NCBI RefSeq assembly: GCF_035481675.1 | Contig: NZ_JAYJJW010000002.1 | Span: 124,001 to 188,000, forward strand | From: Alteriqipengyuania_B sp035481675 | Lineage (GTDB): Bacteria; Pseudomonadota; Alphaproteobacteria; Sphingomonadales; Sphingomonadaceae | Length of the DNA: 64,000 bases | Direction of reading: 5' to 3' | Shown: positions 34,683 through 44,352 of the stretch, in pieces | Layout: every line of letters starts with the position of its first letter | Position numbering within the stretch: the first letter of the stretch is position 1 | Made by a program: the position numbers and the translations under genes | Notes under the pieces: model-generated | Database searches by the model: none | What the model was told of the DNA's origin: nothing | What the model saw: only the letters and a program-made list of their open reading frames with translations

Positions 34683-35155
34683 CAAACGTCCTCCGGCACG
34701 CGAATGGTAATCGCGCCTTTGAGCGAGGTGTCGCCGATATAGCCGTAGGGGCCGATGTCGCCCAGAATTGGCTTGTAAGTCTTCACCACGTCGATCTTGA
34801 CGAAGTTCGCGGCAACCGCGCTGACATCGGCGCATTTGGCTTTGAAGTTGATTTTCGCCGCGTTGCACTCGGTCCAGCGCGTTATCGTGAACGCCGACTG
34901 GGGCAATCCGCTGGCGGCCGCCAGCTGCGTCTTGATGTCGGAGTCCGTCGGGACATCGGCGATATTCGCAACGATCAGTTCGCCGCCGGTCTGGGCGTAT
35001 TGCTGGACCTTCAGCTTCTCCGAAAAGCCGAGCGTCAGGTCCACGAAGCCCAGCGCCATGAAGGTGAGGACGGGGACAAGGATCGCGGTCTCGATCACCC
35101 CGACGCCGTCTTCGTTGCCGCACAGGCGGCGGAGGGAGGAAAACAGCTTCGTCAT
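34682..35155 (-). CDS. TadE/TadF-like pilus assembly protein
   Basis: A 157-residue protein with an N-terminal basic segment, NEDGVGVIETAILVPVLTFMALGFVDLTLGF as the single transmembrane/pseudopilin helix, and a soluble periplasmic domain with two cysteines (TECNAAKINFKAKCAD) that could form a disulfide. Its ATG overlaps the stop of the TadG-like gene upstream (ATGA) and its stop overlaps the next TadE gene, so the three are coupled. The start was moved in from a longer open frame. Confidence 0.82.
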   Translation of the reverse strand: MTKLFSSLRRLCGNEDGVGVIETAILVPVLTFMALGFVDLTLGFSEKLKVQQYAQTGGELIVANIADVPTDSDIKTQLAAASGLPQSAFTITRWTECNAAKINFKAKCADVSAVAANFVKIDVVKTYKPILGDIGPYGYIGDTSLKGAITIRVPEDV

Positions 35156-36420
35156 GCCACCAGCCTCAGGAGGACATTGCCGCCGAAGGACGACGCGCCT
35201 GACCCGGCCGGGCAGCTGTTGCTGACCGAGGTATTGCCTTCGAAGCTGGCGTATTTGGCGACGATCTGCATGCACGGCGTGCTCATCGAGCTGTTGCCGG
35301 TGAATTTCACTTCGTTGCTCGGCGCGTAAATCACCCCCTGATAGGCAGAAAGCGTGTTGCCGGTGACATTCATCGACTGCGTGCTTTTGTACGCCGCGCG
35401 CCGGTCCTGGTACATCAGGATGCCGGCCCAGGTGCCCGATGTGGGCGCGGACAACTTGATCGTGGCACCACCGTTCGCATCAAAGGATCCGACCTTCGTA
35501 TCGTTGAAGGGCGAGGAGAAGTTGGTGAACACCAGGGTCACACCCGCACCCTGCAAGGTTGCCCCGGCGGCAATCTTGATGCCTTTTTCGCCGATGTAGT
35601 AAACGCCCGGTTCGAGGGTCACGATGCCGCCGCTGATCTGTATGCCGTTGTAACAGCCTGGCGAGGCAGTCCAATTACTCTTGACCAGCGGCCAATAGTT
35701 GGAAGTGCACGGCAGTGCGGTCGAAAGATCCGGTACCTTGCTGGCCATCGGATCGGCCACGGGCTGGATGCCGGGATTCAGCTTGGTGTCCGTCGAAAGG
35801 CCCCCACCGGTGTTGATATTTCCGACGGCGGAGATCGCCCCGGCGGAGACGGGATCGCTGCTGGTGATGTCCGCGTCCGAGTTCGAAGACATGCCGCAGT
35901 CCATGTCGACCGTCGCGCTGCCGCTGATCGTGAGACCGGTGCCAGAGGTATCCAGCGTGATCACGCAATTGGCGACCTCGTTTGCGGCGATCGCGGTCGC
36001 TTCGGCCTGCAGCGCCGGCGTCTTCTTCAGGAACATGCCCGAAAACCCGAGCTGCTGGCTCGTTTCGAGCACGACGCGCACCGCGGTGGCATCGCCCTTG
36101 TAGCTGCCGGTAGTCGGCGCATTCTCGATCGCCTTGGTAGTAAATGTGCGCAAGTTGTTGAGGGCCAGGGAGCGTTTCACGGCCTGGTCAACATTCTTTC
36201 CTTCGGCGCGGGCCGTGGCACCTGCCAGCGCAGCCGCATCCGCGGCGCTGTGCAATTGGCGTTTCCAGACCGTCCACTGCGCCACGTCCAGCCCGATGCC
36301 GACGGCACCGCACAGCGGTACGGCCATCAGGCCAAAGATCATCAACGACTGCCCGCCGGTATCCTTCCACAGGGTGCGGGCGCCGCTGCGCAGCTTGGCC
36401 AGGCGATTTTTCAATCCCAT
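35152..36420 (-). CDS. TadG-like pilus-associated protein
   Basis: A 422-residue protein. Residues about 15-65 (GGQSLMIFGLMAVPLCGAVG through ADAAALAGA) are the TadG N-terminal domain with one transmembrane helix. The rest is Gly/Ser/Thr/Asn-rich, with several Cys and strand-like repeats (ITISGSATVDMD, VTLEPGVYYIGEKGIKIAAG), possibly a beta-helical extracytoplasmic region. The ATG at 36420 has AAGGA nine bases upstream and was preferred to an ATG at 36438 or a GTG at 36441. It is the first gene of the TadG-TadE-TadE operon. Expected role is in Flp/Tad pilus anchoring or assembly; the C-terminal region is not recognised. Confidence 0.82.
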   Translation of the reverse strand: MGLKNRLAKLRSGARTLWKDTGGQSLMIFGLMAVPLCGAVGIGLDVAQWTVWKRQLHSAADAAALAGATARAEGKNVDQAVKRSLALNNLRTFTTKAIENAPTTGSYKGDATAVRVVLETSQQLGFSGMFLKKTPALQAEATAIAANEVANCVITLDTSGTGLTISGSATVDMDCGMSSNSDADITSSDPVSAGAISAVGNINTGGGLSTDTKLNPGIQPVADPMASKVPDLSTALPCTSNYWPLVKSNWTASPGCYNGIQISGGIVTLEPGVYYIGEKGIKIAAGATLQGAGVTLVFTNFSSPFNDTKVGSFDANGGATIKLSAPTSGTWAGILMYQDRRAAYKSTQSMNVTGNTLSAYQGVIYAPSNEVKFTGNSSMSTPCMQIVAKYASFEGNTSVSNSCPAGSGASSFGGNVLLRLVA

Positions 36421-36596
36421 CGAGGCAATCCTTGTCATCACACCGTGCGGTATAGGGCGGGGAAGGTCACCGATAGGTACGCCAAGATACTGAAAATAAA
36501 GTAAACGTTAGGGCGAAATTAACCTTTGCAGCGTGCGGAAAGCGCACATCGGCGTCCTTACTTGCCCTGCCGGCGCATTGGGGGCACACACGTCTC

Positions 36597-38264
36597 ATGG
36601 CTACCGACCGGCTTTGCATCGCCCTTGCCCAGATCGACCAGCGCGTGGGCGATATCGACGCCAATGTCGCTGCCATGCGCGCTTGGCGGGGGAAAGCGGC
36701 GGGCGCGCACCTGGTAGTCTTTCCCGAAATGCAGATCATCGGATATCCGCCGGAAGACCTCGTGCTGCGCCCCGCGTTGATCGAGCGGGCGGCGGCGGCG
36801 CTGGAGGAACTGGCGAAGGATACGGCGGACGGTGGCCCGGCCATGCTGGTCGGCACGGTCGTGCGCGAGGGCGAAATGCTCTACAATTCCGTGGCCCTGC
36901 TCGACGGCGGCGAAGTGTCCGCGATCCGGCACAAGCACGAACTGCCGAATTACGGCACGTTCGACGAGCAGCGCCTGTTCGATCCCGGCCCGCTGCCGGA
37001 GCCGGTGGTATTCCGCGGGGTCTCGCTCGGCCTGCCGATCTGCGAGGATGTTTGGCATCCCGAGGTGTGCAAGCACCTTGCCGAAGCGGGCGCGGAAATC
37101 TTCCTGTGCGTCAACGGCAGCCCCTACGAAATCGACAAGGACGAGCTCAGGATCGAGCAGGTCGCCTGCAAGCGTGCCGACGAAACGGGCGTGCCGATGG
37201 CCTACCTCAACCGGGTCGGCGGGCAGGACGAGTTGGTGTTCGACGGGGCCAGCTTCGTGGTGGGAGACGATGGCGAGGTCTACCTCCAGATGGCCGATTG
37301 GGATGAGGCACTCGCCATCACTGAGTGGCAGCGGCGCGAGACCGGCGGCTGGCGCTGCGAACCCCAAACGCTCGCCAGCCTCGCCCCATATCCGGAAGAC
37401 GTGTGGTGCGCGATGACCGTGGGCCTGCGCGATTACGTGAACAAGAACGGGTTTTCAGGTGTGCTGCTCGGCCTGTCGGGCGGTATCGACAGTGCGGCCT
37501 GCGCCGCCATCGCCGTCGATGCGCTGGGCGCGGACCGCGTGTGGTGCGTGATGCTGCCGAGCCGCTACACGTCCGACACCAGCCTCGACGATGCAAAGGC
37601 CTGCGCGCAGGCGCTGGGCGTCCGTTATTCGATCATTCCGATCCAGCCCGCCATCGCCGGTTTCGACGCGATGCTGGAAGAAGACTTCGCCGATACAGAG
37701 GTCAATCTCACCGAAGAGAATATCCAGTCGCGCATCCGCGGCGTGACCCTCATGGCGCTGTCGAACAAGTTCGGCCCGATGCTGGTTACCACCGGCAACA
37801 AGAGCGAGATGAGCGTCGGCTATGCCACGATCTACGGTGACATGGCGGGCGGCTACAACCCGCTCAAAGACGCTTACAAGATGACCGTGTTCAAAGCGTG
37901 TGCGTGGCGCAATACGGCGATCCCGCGGGTTGCCGTGGACGGTGCGCCGGGGGGCGAGGTGATCCCGCAGAACATCATCGACAAGCCGCCCAGCGCGGAA
38001 CTGCGCCCGGATCAGAAGGACAGCGACAGCTTGCCGCCCTATCCCGTGCTCGACCGGATCCTCCACGGCCTGATCGAGCAGGACAAGTCGGTCGACACGC
38101 TGGCCGCCGAAGGGCTGGACCGCGCCACCGTGAAACGGATCGAACATCTCCTCCACCTCGCCGAATACAAGCGCCGCCAGGCCCCGCCGGGGGTCAAGCT
38201 CACGATGAAGAACTTTGGCCGCGACCGGCGGTATCCGATAACGCACGGCTTCCGCAGCGGATGA
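36597..38264 (+). CDS. nadE: Glutamine-dependent NAD+ synthase
   Basis: A 555-residue two-domain enzyme. The N-terminal nitrilase-type glutaminase (about 1-260) has the Glu (VFPEMQIIGYP), Lys (HKHELPNYGTFDE) and Cys (GLPICEDVW) of its triad. The C-terminal synthetase has the ATP pyrophosphatase loop LSGGIDSAA and the downstream TGNKSEMSVGY. It converts deamido-NAD+ with ATP and ammonia from glutamine to NAD+ in the cytosol. No clear ribosome-binding site is seen at the ATG (GGGGG is 12 bases upstream). A lipoprotein gene overlaps its stop. Confidence 0.96.
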   Translation: MATDRLCIALAQIDQRVGDIDANVAAMRAWRGKAAGAHLVVFPEMQIIGYPPEDLVLRPALIERAAAALEELAKDTADGGPAMLVGTVVREGEMLYNSVALLDGGEVSAIRHKHELPNYGTFDEQRLFDPGPLPEPVVFRGVSLGLPICEDVWHPEVCKHLAEAGAEIFLCVNGSPYEIDKDELRIEQVACKRADETGVPMAYLNRVGGQDELVFDGASFVVGDDGEVYLQMADWDEALAITEWQRRETGGWRCEPQTLASLAPYPEDVWCAMTVGLRDYVNKNGFSGVLLGLSGGIDSAACAAIAVDALGADRVWCVMLPSRYTSDTSLDDAKACAQALGVRYSIIPIQPAIAGFDAMLEEDFADTEVNLTEENIQSRIRGVTLMALSNKFGPMLVTTGNKSEMSVGYATIYGDMAGGYNPLKDAYKMTVFKACAWRNTAIPRVAVDGAPGGEVIPQNIIDKPPSAELRPDQKDSDSLPPYPVLDRILHGLIEQDKSVDTLAAEGLDRATVKRIEHLLHLAEYKRRQAPPGVKLTMKNFGRDRRYPITHGFRSG

Positions 38265-38713
38265 TGGGGCGGGTGCCGATAGCCGCACTCGCTTGCGCAC
38301 TCGCCGGCTGCGGGCAGCAGGCCGCTGTGCCGAGCGGAGACCCTGCGACCAAGCCCGTCGCTTCCCAGGATAAGATCGCCGTGGGCAACGCGCCGGCCTC
38401 CCTCGTCGGGAACTACAGGGTCTCCGGCACGGACGGAGCGGAGGTCGACCTGGGATGGGCCATCACCGTGGCCATCACCGGTGACACGATCCGCTACGGC
38501 TCCCAATGCGTCGGCGGCACCTGGACCTACACATACACGAATGGGAGGATGTCCACCGAAGCGGTTCCGATCGCCGTGTGCGACCGCGGACGCTACCCCG
38601 CGGAAGAAGCGCTCGATGCCGTGTTCGGCAGCAGCCCCGCTGTATCGCGCACGGCGGAGAACGGGCTGCTGTTCGAGGGGGGCGATCACAGCGTCACGCT
38701 CTTCTCGCAATAG
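38261..38713 (+). CDS. Small lipoprotein, unknown function
   Basis: A 150-residue protein with the leader MMGRVPIAALACALAGCGQQ: the lipobox is LAGC. The mature part reads like a small beta-rich domain (VGNYRVSGTDGAEVDLGWAI, TIRYGSQCVGGTWTYTYTNG) with two cysteines, similar in feel to META/HslJ-like or other small periplasmic domains, but I cannot name a family. The ATG overlaps the nadE stop (ATGA), so it is coupled; a second ATG lies three bases on. gltX begins 27 bp after its stop. Confidence 0.75.
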   Translation: MMGRVPIAALACALAGCGQQAAVPSGDPATKPVASQDKIAVGNAPASLVGNYRVSGTDGAEVDLGWAITVAITGDTIRYGSQCVGGTWTYTYTNGRMSTEAVPIAVCDRGRYPAEEALDAVFGSSPAVSRTAENGLLFEGGDHSVTLFSQ

Positions 38714-38740
38714 GACCATGCCCGCGCTAAGGCCGCGCGC

Positions 38741-40090
38741 ATGACCACGATTACCCGTTTCGCGCCTTCCCCGACCGGCCGCCTCCATGTCGGCAATATC
38801 CGCACCGCGCTGCACAACTGGATGCTGGCGAAGAAGCACGGCGGGCGCTTCCTCTTGCGCATCGACGACACCGATGCCGAACGCAGCCGTGAGGAGTATG
38901 TCGATGCCATCCGCGCAGACCTGGCCTGGCTCGGGCTGGAACCGGACGGGGAGGCGCGGCAGTCGAAGCGGCTGGAGTTGTACGATGCTGCATTCGAGGC
39001 GCTGAAGGCTGCGGGACGCATCTATCCCGCCTACGAGACGTCGCAGGAACTCGAGCTCAAGCGCAAAATCCAGCTCGGACGCGGCAAGCCGCCCATCTAC
39101 GACCGCGGGGCGCTTGCACTGAGCGACGAGGAGCGGGCCGCGAAAGAGGCTGAAGGGATTGCTCCGCACTGGCGCTTCAAGCTCGATCACGACGCGCCGA
39201 TCGAGTGGAACGACCGCGTTCGCGGACCGCAAAAATTCGGTCCGGCACAACTGTCAGACCCGGTGGTGCGGCGCGCCGACGGTAGCTGGCTCTACATGCT
39301 CCCGAGCGCGGTCGACGATCTCGACATGGGCGTGACCGACATCCTGCGCGGGGAGGATCATGTCTCCAACACTGCCGTGCAAATTCAAATGTTTACCGCA
39401 CTTATTACTGCACAAGCTGGTGCAGCAAAAATGCCCTCTTTTGCGCACGAAGCCTTGCTGGTCGGGAGCGAAGGGAAGCTCTCCAAGCGCCTCGGTTCGC
39501 TGGGCTGCGATCACTTTCGCGCGCAAGGTTATGAGCCCGAAGCGCTGGTGGCGATGCTGGCCCGGCTCGGCACATCGCAGCCGGTCGAACCGATCGCGGA
39601 TCGCGGCGCGCTGGTCGATACCTTCGACCTGTCGACATTCGGCCGAGCACCGGCAAAATTCGACGAAACCGAGCTTCACCGGATCAACGCGCAGATCGTC
39701 CACCAGCTGCCGTTCGAACGGGTGCGCGGCTATCTGCCCGACGGCTTCACCGAGGCGGCGTGGCTTGCGATCCGGCCGAACCTTGAGAAGGCGAGCGAAG
39801 TCATCGACTGGTGGCAGGTCGTCACCGGTCCCGTCGAGCAAGCCGAGTTATCCGACGAAGATCGCGCCTATGTCGGCGAAGCGGCCGGCGCGCTCGAATG
39901 GGGCGACAATCCGTGGGGGCAGCTGACCGGCGCGCTGAAAGACAGCACAGGCCGCAAGGGCAAAGCACTCTTCCTGCCGCTACGCCTCGCCCTTACCGGG
40001 CGTCCTTCGGGACCCGACATGGGGGCCCTGCTCCCGCTGATCGGCGAGGACGAGGCCCGCGCCCGGCTGGAGCGCGCCGCCGGCCGTTAG
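38741..40090 (+). CDS. gltX: Glutamate--tRNA ligase
   Basis: A 449-residue class I synthetase of the shorter bacterial GluRS form. The HIGH-type signature is PSPTGRLHVGN and the KMSKS equivalent is EGKLSKRLGS. It charges tRNA-Glu and, in bacteria lacking GlnRS or with two GluRS copies, may act on tRNA-Gln; this cannot be settled here. Between them, codons from about 39371 to 39440 shift sharply to AT-rich, rarely used forms (hand count 31 of 70 G+C) and encode MFTALITAQAGAAKMPSF, which looks longer than usual at this point. Confidence 0.95.
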   Translation: MTTITRFAPSPTGRLHVGNIRTALHNWMLAKKHGGRFLLRIDDTDAERSREEYVDAIRADLAWLGLEPDGEARQSKRLELYDAAFEALKAAGRIYPAYETSQELELKRKIQLGRGKPPIYDRGALALSDEERAAKEAEGIAPHWRFKLDHDAPIEWNDRVRGPQKFGPAQLSDPVVRRADGSWLYMLPSAVDDLDMGVTDILRGEDHVSNTAVQIQMFTALITAQAGAAKMPSFAHEALLVGSEGKLSKRLGSLGCDHFRAQGYEPEALVAMLARLGTSQPVEPIADRGALVDTFDLSTFGRAPAKFDETELHRINAQIVHQLPFERVRGYLPDGFTEAAWLAIRPNLEKASEVIDWWQVVTGPVEQAELSDEDRAYVGEAAGALEWGDNPWGQLTGALKDSTGRKGKALFLPLRLALTGRPSGPDMGALLPLIGEDEARARLERAAGR

Positions 40091-40096
40091 GCGACG

Positions 40097-40130
40097 AAAA
40101 AGGGCGGCCCGTTGCCGGACCGCCCCTTTC
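40097..40130. terminator. Bidirectional terminator between gltX and TonB receptor
   Basis: AGGGCGGCCC / GGACCGCCCCT forms a stem of about 9 bp with one G-T pair. It is followed by CTTTC on the plus strand and by TTTTTCG on the minus strand, placing it to end both convergent genes. Confidence 0.82.
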
Positions 40131-40150
40131 GGCTTCGTACCTGCGCTGCG

Positions 40151-42517
40151 TCAGAATTCGAAGGTTACTTCCGCACCCAGCGTGCGGCCCTTGCTCAGCG
40201 GCGAGAGCGTGCCGCCCTGCGGGAAGAACGCGAAGGGCACCGCCTGGCCGGTCGACAGCGGGCCGCCGAACGGCAACTGCGTGTCGCCGCCGGCCTGCAC
40301 TTCGTCGAGCAGGTTCTTGCCGTAGATCGAGAAGCTGAGCCCTTCCATCGGCGTGTTCCACGTGATGTTCACGTCCAGCATGTCGGCTTCCTGGATGTAA
40401 CCGAGGTTGCTGTCGGTGTAGGCGAACTCGTCGCGATGCTGGAAGTTCACGCGGGTCAGGATTTCGCTGTCCGAACCGAGATACAATTCGTGGATCAGCC
40501 CCAGGCCCCAGGTGAGATCCGGCACGCGCGGGAGTTTCAGCGCCAGGTCCTTGCCATCGATCACCCCGTCGCCGGAGATGTCGAAGCGCACTTCGTCATA
40601 GCTCGCATCAATGATGCCGATGTTGCCGGTCAGCAGCAGGCTGTCGAGGACGCGGAAGCGGCCTTCGAGCTCACCGCCGTAGATCGAGGCATCGGCCGTG
40701 TTCAGGATGAACTGGCTGACGCCCGCGGTGGGGCTGGACTGGTTCACTTCGCGCTGCATGTCGGCGATGTCGGTGTAATATACCGCGCCGTTCAGCGTGA
40801 TCCGGCCGTCCATGCTCTGGAATTTCGCGCCGAGCTCGTAGTTGTCGACCTGCTCTTCGTCGAAGTAGAAATTGCCGTCCGTTGCCGGGACCACGACGTT
40901 CTCGAAGACGTTCGCATTGGTGATGCGGAAGTTGTAGCCGCCCGAGCGATAACCGCGGGTCCACGAGGCATAGACCTGCGCATTGTCGAGTTCGTACTGC
41001 AGGCCGAGCTTCGGGCTGAGGTTTTCCCAGACATTGCCGTCTTCGAAGCCGTTGTTCTCGGTCGGGATGAAGGGGTTCCGGCCGCTGGTCGGGCAGGTTC
41101 CGTCGACCACGGAACACATCGGCCGCGGGCGGATGTAGGTGACCGTGTCGTCTTTCTCTTCGCGCGACCAGCGCAGGCCGGCCTGCACACTGAGGCGCTC
41201 CGTCAGGTAGTACTTGGCAGAGGCGAACGCGCCCAGCACCGTATGTTCCTGCGTGCCGCCGCCATAGAAAGTCAGCGGGCTGAGCGGGGGCAGGTCGCGC
41301 ACTTCGGTATAGCCGATGTCCTGCGTGAAGTAGAACGTGCCGAAGGTGAGGTCGTAATCGGCCTCGGAAATCGCGTAGCGCAGTTCGTTGGAATACTGCT
41401 CCTGCGTGAACTCGGTCGTGGAGTGGAACCCGAAGATCGGCAGCGAATCGATGTCGCCATCGGTTTCGGAATTGTAATCGCGATAGCCGAAGATGTTGGT
41501 CAGCGTGCCCGGCCCGACTTCCACGTCCGCGCGGAGGCTGGCCGTGGTAATTTCGGTGTCGTAGCTGCCGCGGTTGTCGATCGAGATATCGAACGTGTCA
41601 CGGCGGAAAAGGCCGCGGTTCTGGCCGGCGGGCCCGTCACCGGTCGAATCGAAGAAGTCGACCTTGGCCAGAAGGGTCACATCGTCGCGCGGGCGAAGTT
41701 CGAGCGCGCCGCGAACGATGTAGGTTTCCGCCGCACCCTGGTTCGACCCGTCGAACAGGTTGGTGAAATACCCTTCGTCGTTGTTGTAATAGGCGCCCAG
41801 CTTGAACAGCACCGTGTCTTCCACCAGCGGGCCGGACACCACGCCGCTGACGTAGTAGTTGGCGCCGCCGCGGTCGTCCACGAACGGGCCGTCGACGGCC
41901 GCACGGAACTTGCCCTGGAAATCTTCCGTCGGGTTGCCGGTGTTGAGGAGCACTGCGCCGCCGGTCACGTTACGGCCGAACAGCACCCCCTGCGGACCGC
42001 GCAGGATTTCCACGCTGTCTAGGTCGAAGAGATCGAACACGACCCCGCCGTTCACGCCGAGATAGACGCCGTCCACGAACACGCCGACCGTCGGGTCGAT
42101 GGACGGGATCGAGGAGTTGATGCCGAGGCCGCGGATCGAGAAGTTCGCCGTACCGCGGCTGGTGCCGACCTGGTCGAGCGAGACGTTCGGCGCGGAGTAG
42201 GTCAGCGACTGCACGTCGCGCACCTTGAGCGCGTCGAGGCTCTGCGAGTTGAAGGCGGTGACCGACAGCGGCACGTCCTGCACTTCTTCGGCGTCTTCCG
42301 TCTTGGTCGCGGTGACCACGATCACGCCGCTGAGATCGTCGAGCGTGCTCTGGCGACCTTGCCGGCCTTCCGGCTCCTGCGCCTCGCCCGGCGTGGCGGC
42401 GTCGGAATCGTAGTTCTGCGCATCCTGCGCCAGCGCGGCGGAGGGCAGGGCGACCATGCCTGCACCCGTCAGGGCAAGCGCAGTCAGCGACGTGGTGGAG
42501 CGTCCAAGGAATTTCAT
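40151..42517 (-). CDS. TonB-dependent outer-membrane receptor
   Basis: A 788-residue receptor. A signal peptide (SAALAQDAQ) is followed by a TonB-box-like VIVVTATK, the plug domain (NFSIRGLGINS, VGVFVDGVYLG, EILRGPQGVLFGRNVTGGAV), and a 22-strand-type barrel ending in the aromatic LGAEVTFEF. The plug pattern resembles the large sphingomonad receptor group that takes up varied plant- or sea-derived compounds; the ligand cannot be read from sequence. GAGGAGAG precedes the ATG. It is monocistronic by appearance, with a shared terminator against gltX. Confidence 0.93.
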   Translation of the reverse strand: MKFLGRSTTSLTALALTGAGMVALPSAALAQDAQNYDSDAATPGEAQEPEGRQGRQSTLDDLSGVIVVTATKTEDAEEVQDVPLSVTAFNSQSLDALKVRDVQSLTYSAPNVSLDQVGTSRGTANFSIRGLGINSSIPSIDPTVGVFVDGVYLGVNGGVVFDLFDLDSVEILRGPQGVLFGRNVTGGAVLLNTGNPTEDFQGKFRAAVDGPFVDDRGGANYYVSGVVSGPLVEDTVLFKLGAYYNNDEGYFTNLFDGSNQGAAETYIVRGALELRPRDDVTLLAKVDFFDSTGDGPAGQNRGLFRRDTFDISIDNRGSYDTEITTASLRADVEVGPGTLTNIFGYRDYNSETDGDIDSLPIFGFHSTTEFTQEQYSNELRYAISEADYDLTFGTFYFTQDIGYTEVRDLPPLSPLTFYGGGTQEHTVLGAFASAKYYLTERLSVQAGLRWSREEKDDTVTYIRPRPMCSVVDGTCPTSGRNPFIPTENNGFEDGNVWENLSPKLGLQYELDNAQVYASWTRGYRSGGYNFRITNANVFENVVVPATDGNFYFDEEQVDNYELGAKFQSMDGRITLNGAVYYTDIADMQREVNQSSPTAGVSQFILNTADASIYGGELEGRFRVLDSLLLTGNIGIIDASYDEVRFDISGDGVIDGKDLALKLPRVPDLTWGLGLIHELYLGSDSEILTRVNFQHRDEFAYTDSNLGYIQEADMLDVNITWNTPMEGLSFSIYGKNLLDEVQAGGDTQLPFGGPLSTGQAVPFAFFPQGGTLSPLSKGRTLGAEVTFEF

Positions 42518-42554
42518 GAGTTCTCTCTCCTCAATGCATTCGTATGCCCCGCCG

Positions 42555-42583
42555 CCTTAACGAGGCAACACAGCAAAATTCAA
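42555..42583 (-). promoter_or_regulatory. Candidate promoter of the TonB receptor gene
   Basis: On the minus strand TTGAAT, 17 bases and TTAAGG lie about 38 bases before the start codon in an AT-rich stretch unusual for this region. The -10 box is weak, so this is tentative. Confidence 0.3.
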
Positions 42584-42672
42584 GCGCGCGATTAAATTTT
42601 GTTACAGTACCGTTGCGGCGTGTGGCATTTTGGCCGCTACCGCAGCTTCGCCGCGACGTTGCGCGACTGCGC

Positions 42673-44124
42673 TCAAGCGTGGCCGTCGAGCTCGTTGCCC
42701 TGCAGGGTGACAACATGGAGGAGGTTGGTGGACCCCGGCGTGCCGAAGGGGACGCCTGCCAGCGCGATCAGCTTCGCGCCCGCCTTGCCGAAGCCGTGGC
42801 GCAGCGCCATCCGCTTGCCCTTGGCGATCATCTCCTCGAAGCTGCCGATGTCCTTGGTGGTGACAGAATGCGCACCCCACAGGAGCGCGGTACGGCGCGC
42901 GGTGGCGGTGGAGGGGGTGAGCACCAACATCGGCACCGCAGGCCGTTCGCGGGCCACGCGCCGCGCCGTGCTGCCGGAACCCGTAAACACGATGATGCCC
43001 GCCGTCTGCACCGTCTGCGCAATGGTCATGCAGGCATGGCTGAGCGCATCGGCGGTGGTGGGGTGGGCGGAGAGCTGGTGGAAATGCACCCGCTCTGCAT
43101 AGGCAGGGTCGGCTTCGACCGAAGCCGCGATCCGGTCCATCATCCGCACCGCTTCTTCGGGCCATTCGCCGGCCGCGGTTTCCGCGCTCAGCATCACCGC
43201 GTCGGCACCGTCATAGACCGCGTTGGCGACGTCGGAGACCTCGGCACGGGTCGGCGCGGGGCTTTCGATCATGCTCTCGAGCATTTGCGTTGCCACGATC
43301 ACCGGCTTGCCCAGCTCGCGCGCCGCATTGACGATGCGTTTCTGGATCGGCGGGACGTCCTGCGGATCAAGCTCCACGCCGAGGTCCCCGCGGGCCACCA
43401 TCACGCCGTCCGCCAGTTCGAGGATTTCGGCGAGGCGGTTGACCGCGCCCGGTTTCTCGATCTTGGCGCACAGGGCGCCGCGCCCGCCCATCAGGCGGCG
43501 GGCTTCGGCCAGGTCTTCCCCGCGCTGTACGAAGCTGAGGCCGATCCAGTCCGCGCCGTGGTCCATCGCATAGGCAAGGTCGGTGCGGTCCTTCTTCGTC
43601 AGCGCCGGGATCGGCACTTCGGCATCGGGTACGTTCACGCCCTTGCGGTCGGAAATGACCCCGCCGACTTCGGCACTGGTCAGGATCTCGTTCTCGTCGG
43701 CCCGGATCACGCGCAGCTTGATCTTGCCGTCGTTGATCAGCAGGCGCTGGCCTTTTTCGAGGATGCCGAAGAGTTCGGGATGCGGCAGCTGGACGCGGGT
43801 TTCGTCGCCCGGTTCGTCCTTGCGGTCGAGCGTGAAGTGGCCGGAATGGCGGATCACCGCCTTGCCGTCCTTGAACGTGCCGACGCGCAGCTTGGGGCCC
43901 TGGAGGTCGCACAGGATCGCAATCGGGCGTTTGGTTTCCTTTTCGAGGTCGCGGATCGCCTTGATCGTGTCGCCGTGGATGTCGCGCTCGCCGTGGCTCA
44001 TGTTGATGCGGAAGGCGTCGGCCCCGGCATCGAGCAACTTGCGCAGCATGGCCGGATCGCGGCTGGCAGGGCCGACCGTGGCGAGAATTTTCACCTTGCG
44101 GTCGCGCGGATCGATCTGTGCCAT
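42673..44124 (-). CDS. pyk: Pyruvate kinase
   Basis: A 483-residue pyruvate kinase. The barrel has VKILATVGPASRD, FRINMSHG, the catalytic-Lys/metal region CAKIEKPGAVNRL and VMVARGDLGVELD, with MLESMI following. A C-terminal domain of about 120 residues completes the enzyme. It makes ATP and pyruvate from phosphoenolpyruvate and ADP. The ATG of MAQIDPRD was chosen over a longer frame; GGAG is 10 bases upstream. It runs toward the TonB receptor gene on the same strand, 155 bp apart, with no clear terminator between. Confidence 0.97.
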   Translation of the reverse strand: MAQIDPRDRKVKILATVGPASRDPAMLRKLLDAGADAFRINMSHGERDIHGDTIKAIRDLEKETKRPIAILCDLQGPKLRVGTFKDGKAVIRHSGHFTLDRKDEPGDETRVQLPHPELFGILEKGQRLLINDGKIKLRVIRADENEILTSAEVGGVISDRKGVNVPDAEVPIPALTKKDRTDLAYAMDHGADWIGLSFVQRGEDLAEARRLMGGRGALCAKIEKPGAVNRLAEILELADGVMVARGDLGVELDPQDVPPIQKRIVNAARELGKPVIVATQMLESMIESPAPTRAEVSDVANAVYDGADAVMLSAETAAGEWPEEAVRMMDRIAASVEADPAYAERVHFHQLSAHPTTADALSHACMTIAQTVQTAGIIVFTGSGSTARRVARERPAVPMLVLTPSTATARRTALLWGAHSVTTKDIGSFEEMIAKGKRMALRHGFGKAGAKLIALAGVPFGTPGSTNLLHVVTLQGNELDGHA

Positions 44125-44352
44125 GTGCTGCGTAACTCCGGATGGCTGCGTTTCGCCGACCCTATGGCAGCATGCAGGCGCAAGACAAGCAAGCGTATGG
44201 CGGCGCGCGCCTGCATTCGAATGCCGCCGATTCGGCTTGCGCACGGGTTTGCCGGCCTCCGACCGGGCCGGGGATTGCGCGCTTCACCCCCGCGCCCGCT
44301 CTCGCTATCAGGCCGCCAACCGATTCACCCGGATAGAGAAGAGAGATACGAA

